In this document: piece after piece, positions 63,878 to 64,000 of the stretch | Position numbering within the stretch: position 1 is the stretch's first letter | Layout: every line of letters begins with the position of its first letter | Source of the DNA: Alkalihalobacterium chitinilyticum | GTDB lineage: Bacteria > Bacillota > Bacilli > Bacillales > Bacillaceae_F | Length of the DNA stretch: 64,000 nt | Assembly (NCBI RefSeq): GCF_029028005.1 | Contig: NZ_JAOTPO010000001.1 | Location: 458,288-522,287 of the forward strand | Direction of reading: 5' to 3' | Notes under the pieces: model-generated | What the model saw: the letters and a program-made list of their open reading frames with translations, nothing else | Database searches by the model: none | Told to the model about the DNA's origin: nothing | Made by a program: the position numbers and the translations under genes

Positions 63878-64000
63878 GGATAAGTCCTCGACCGATTAGT
63901 ATCTCTCAGCTCCACGTGTCGCCACGCTTCCACCCGAGACCTATCAACCTCATCATCTCTAAGGGGTCTTACTTACTTAACGTAATGGGAAATCTCATCT
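63878..64000 (-). rRNA. rrl: 23S ribosomal RNA, 3' end (partial)
   Basis: The minus strand ends with ACTAATCGGTCGAGGACTTA, the typical 3' end of Bacillus 23S rRNA, and includes the conserved GTGGAAGCGTGGCGACACG area. The rest lies beyond the window edge. The 3' boundary is set by analogy. Confidence 0.92.

Overview
The window is a low-GC Gram-positive chromosome segment from an endospore-forming member of the Bacillaceae. Gene content and order closely follow the Bacillus subtilis bkd-spo0A-spoIIIA-comG region. Several traits point to an alkaliphilic or halophilic lineage of the Bacillus halodurans type: an OLE RNA with its partner membrane protein OapA, a B12-dependent (class II) ribonucleotide reductase, and a SteA-like cluster absent from B. 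subtilis. Most genes lie on the minus strand, so transcription mainly runs from high to low coordinates.

Layout on falling functional themes. (1) 1-8410: the branched-chain acid operon ptb-bcd-buk-lpdV-bkdAA-bkdAB (last gene cut by the window edge), with a consensus sigma-54 promoter and the upstream activator gene bkdR. (2) 8611-12322: yqzF, then a four-gene membrane/envelope cluster (SteA-like, MctB/SteB-like, GT2 glycosyltransferase, MraY-like transferase) and a small orphan gene. (3) 12370-25312: spo0A, spoIVB, recN, argR, tlyA, dxs, oapA, the OLE RNA, ispA, xseB, xseA, folD, nusB. (4) 25548-36478: yqhY, accC, accB, an unknown gene, the whole spoIIIAA-AH operon with a likely sigma-E promoter, yqhV, efp, papA, aroQ. 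(5) 36710-47186: yqhR, yqhP-like, PAP2 phosphatase, patatin (yqhO), mntR, nrdJ split by a 1205-nt group I intron carrying a homing endonuclease, dat, lipM, yqhL. (6) 47399-58503: the glycine cleavage genes gcvT-gcvPA-gcvPB behind a tandem glycine riboswitch, yqhH, yqhG, small membrane proteins, an MBL hydrolase, a MidA-type methyltransferase and a regulator with C-terminal cysteines. (7) 58712-64000: yqzE, aroK, comGG to comGC, then a terminator, 15 tRNA genes, 5S rRNA and the 3' end of 23S rRNA.

Most notable: the OLE RNA with its own sigma-A promoter; a self-splicing-type intron placed exactly inside the NPCGEQPL active-site codons of nrdJ; a probable small RNA at 55993-56098 (perfect sigma-A promoter, C-rich anti-Shine-Dalgarno stretch, intrinsic terminator) that I cannot match to a known family; the SteA/SteB-like cluster; and a comG operon that begins at comGC, directly behind an rRNA-tRNA operon, without comGA or comGB next to it. 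All calls come from reading the sequence and from memory of protein and RNA families; no database search was run.
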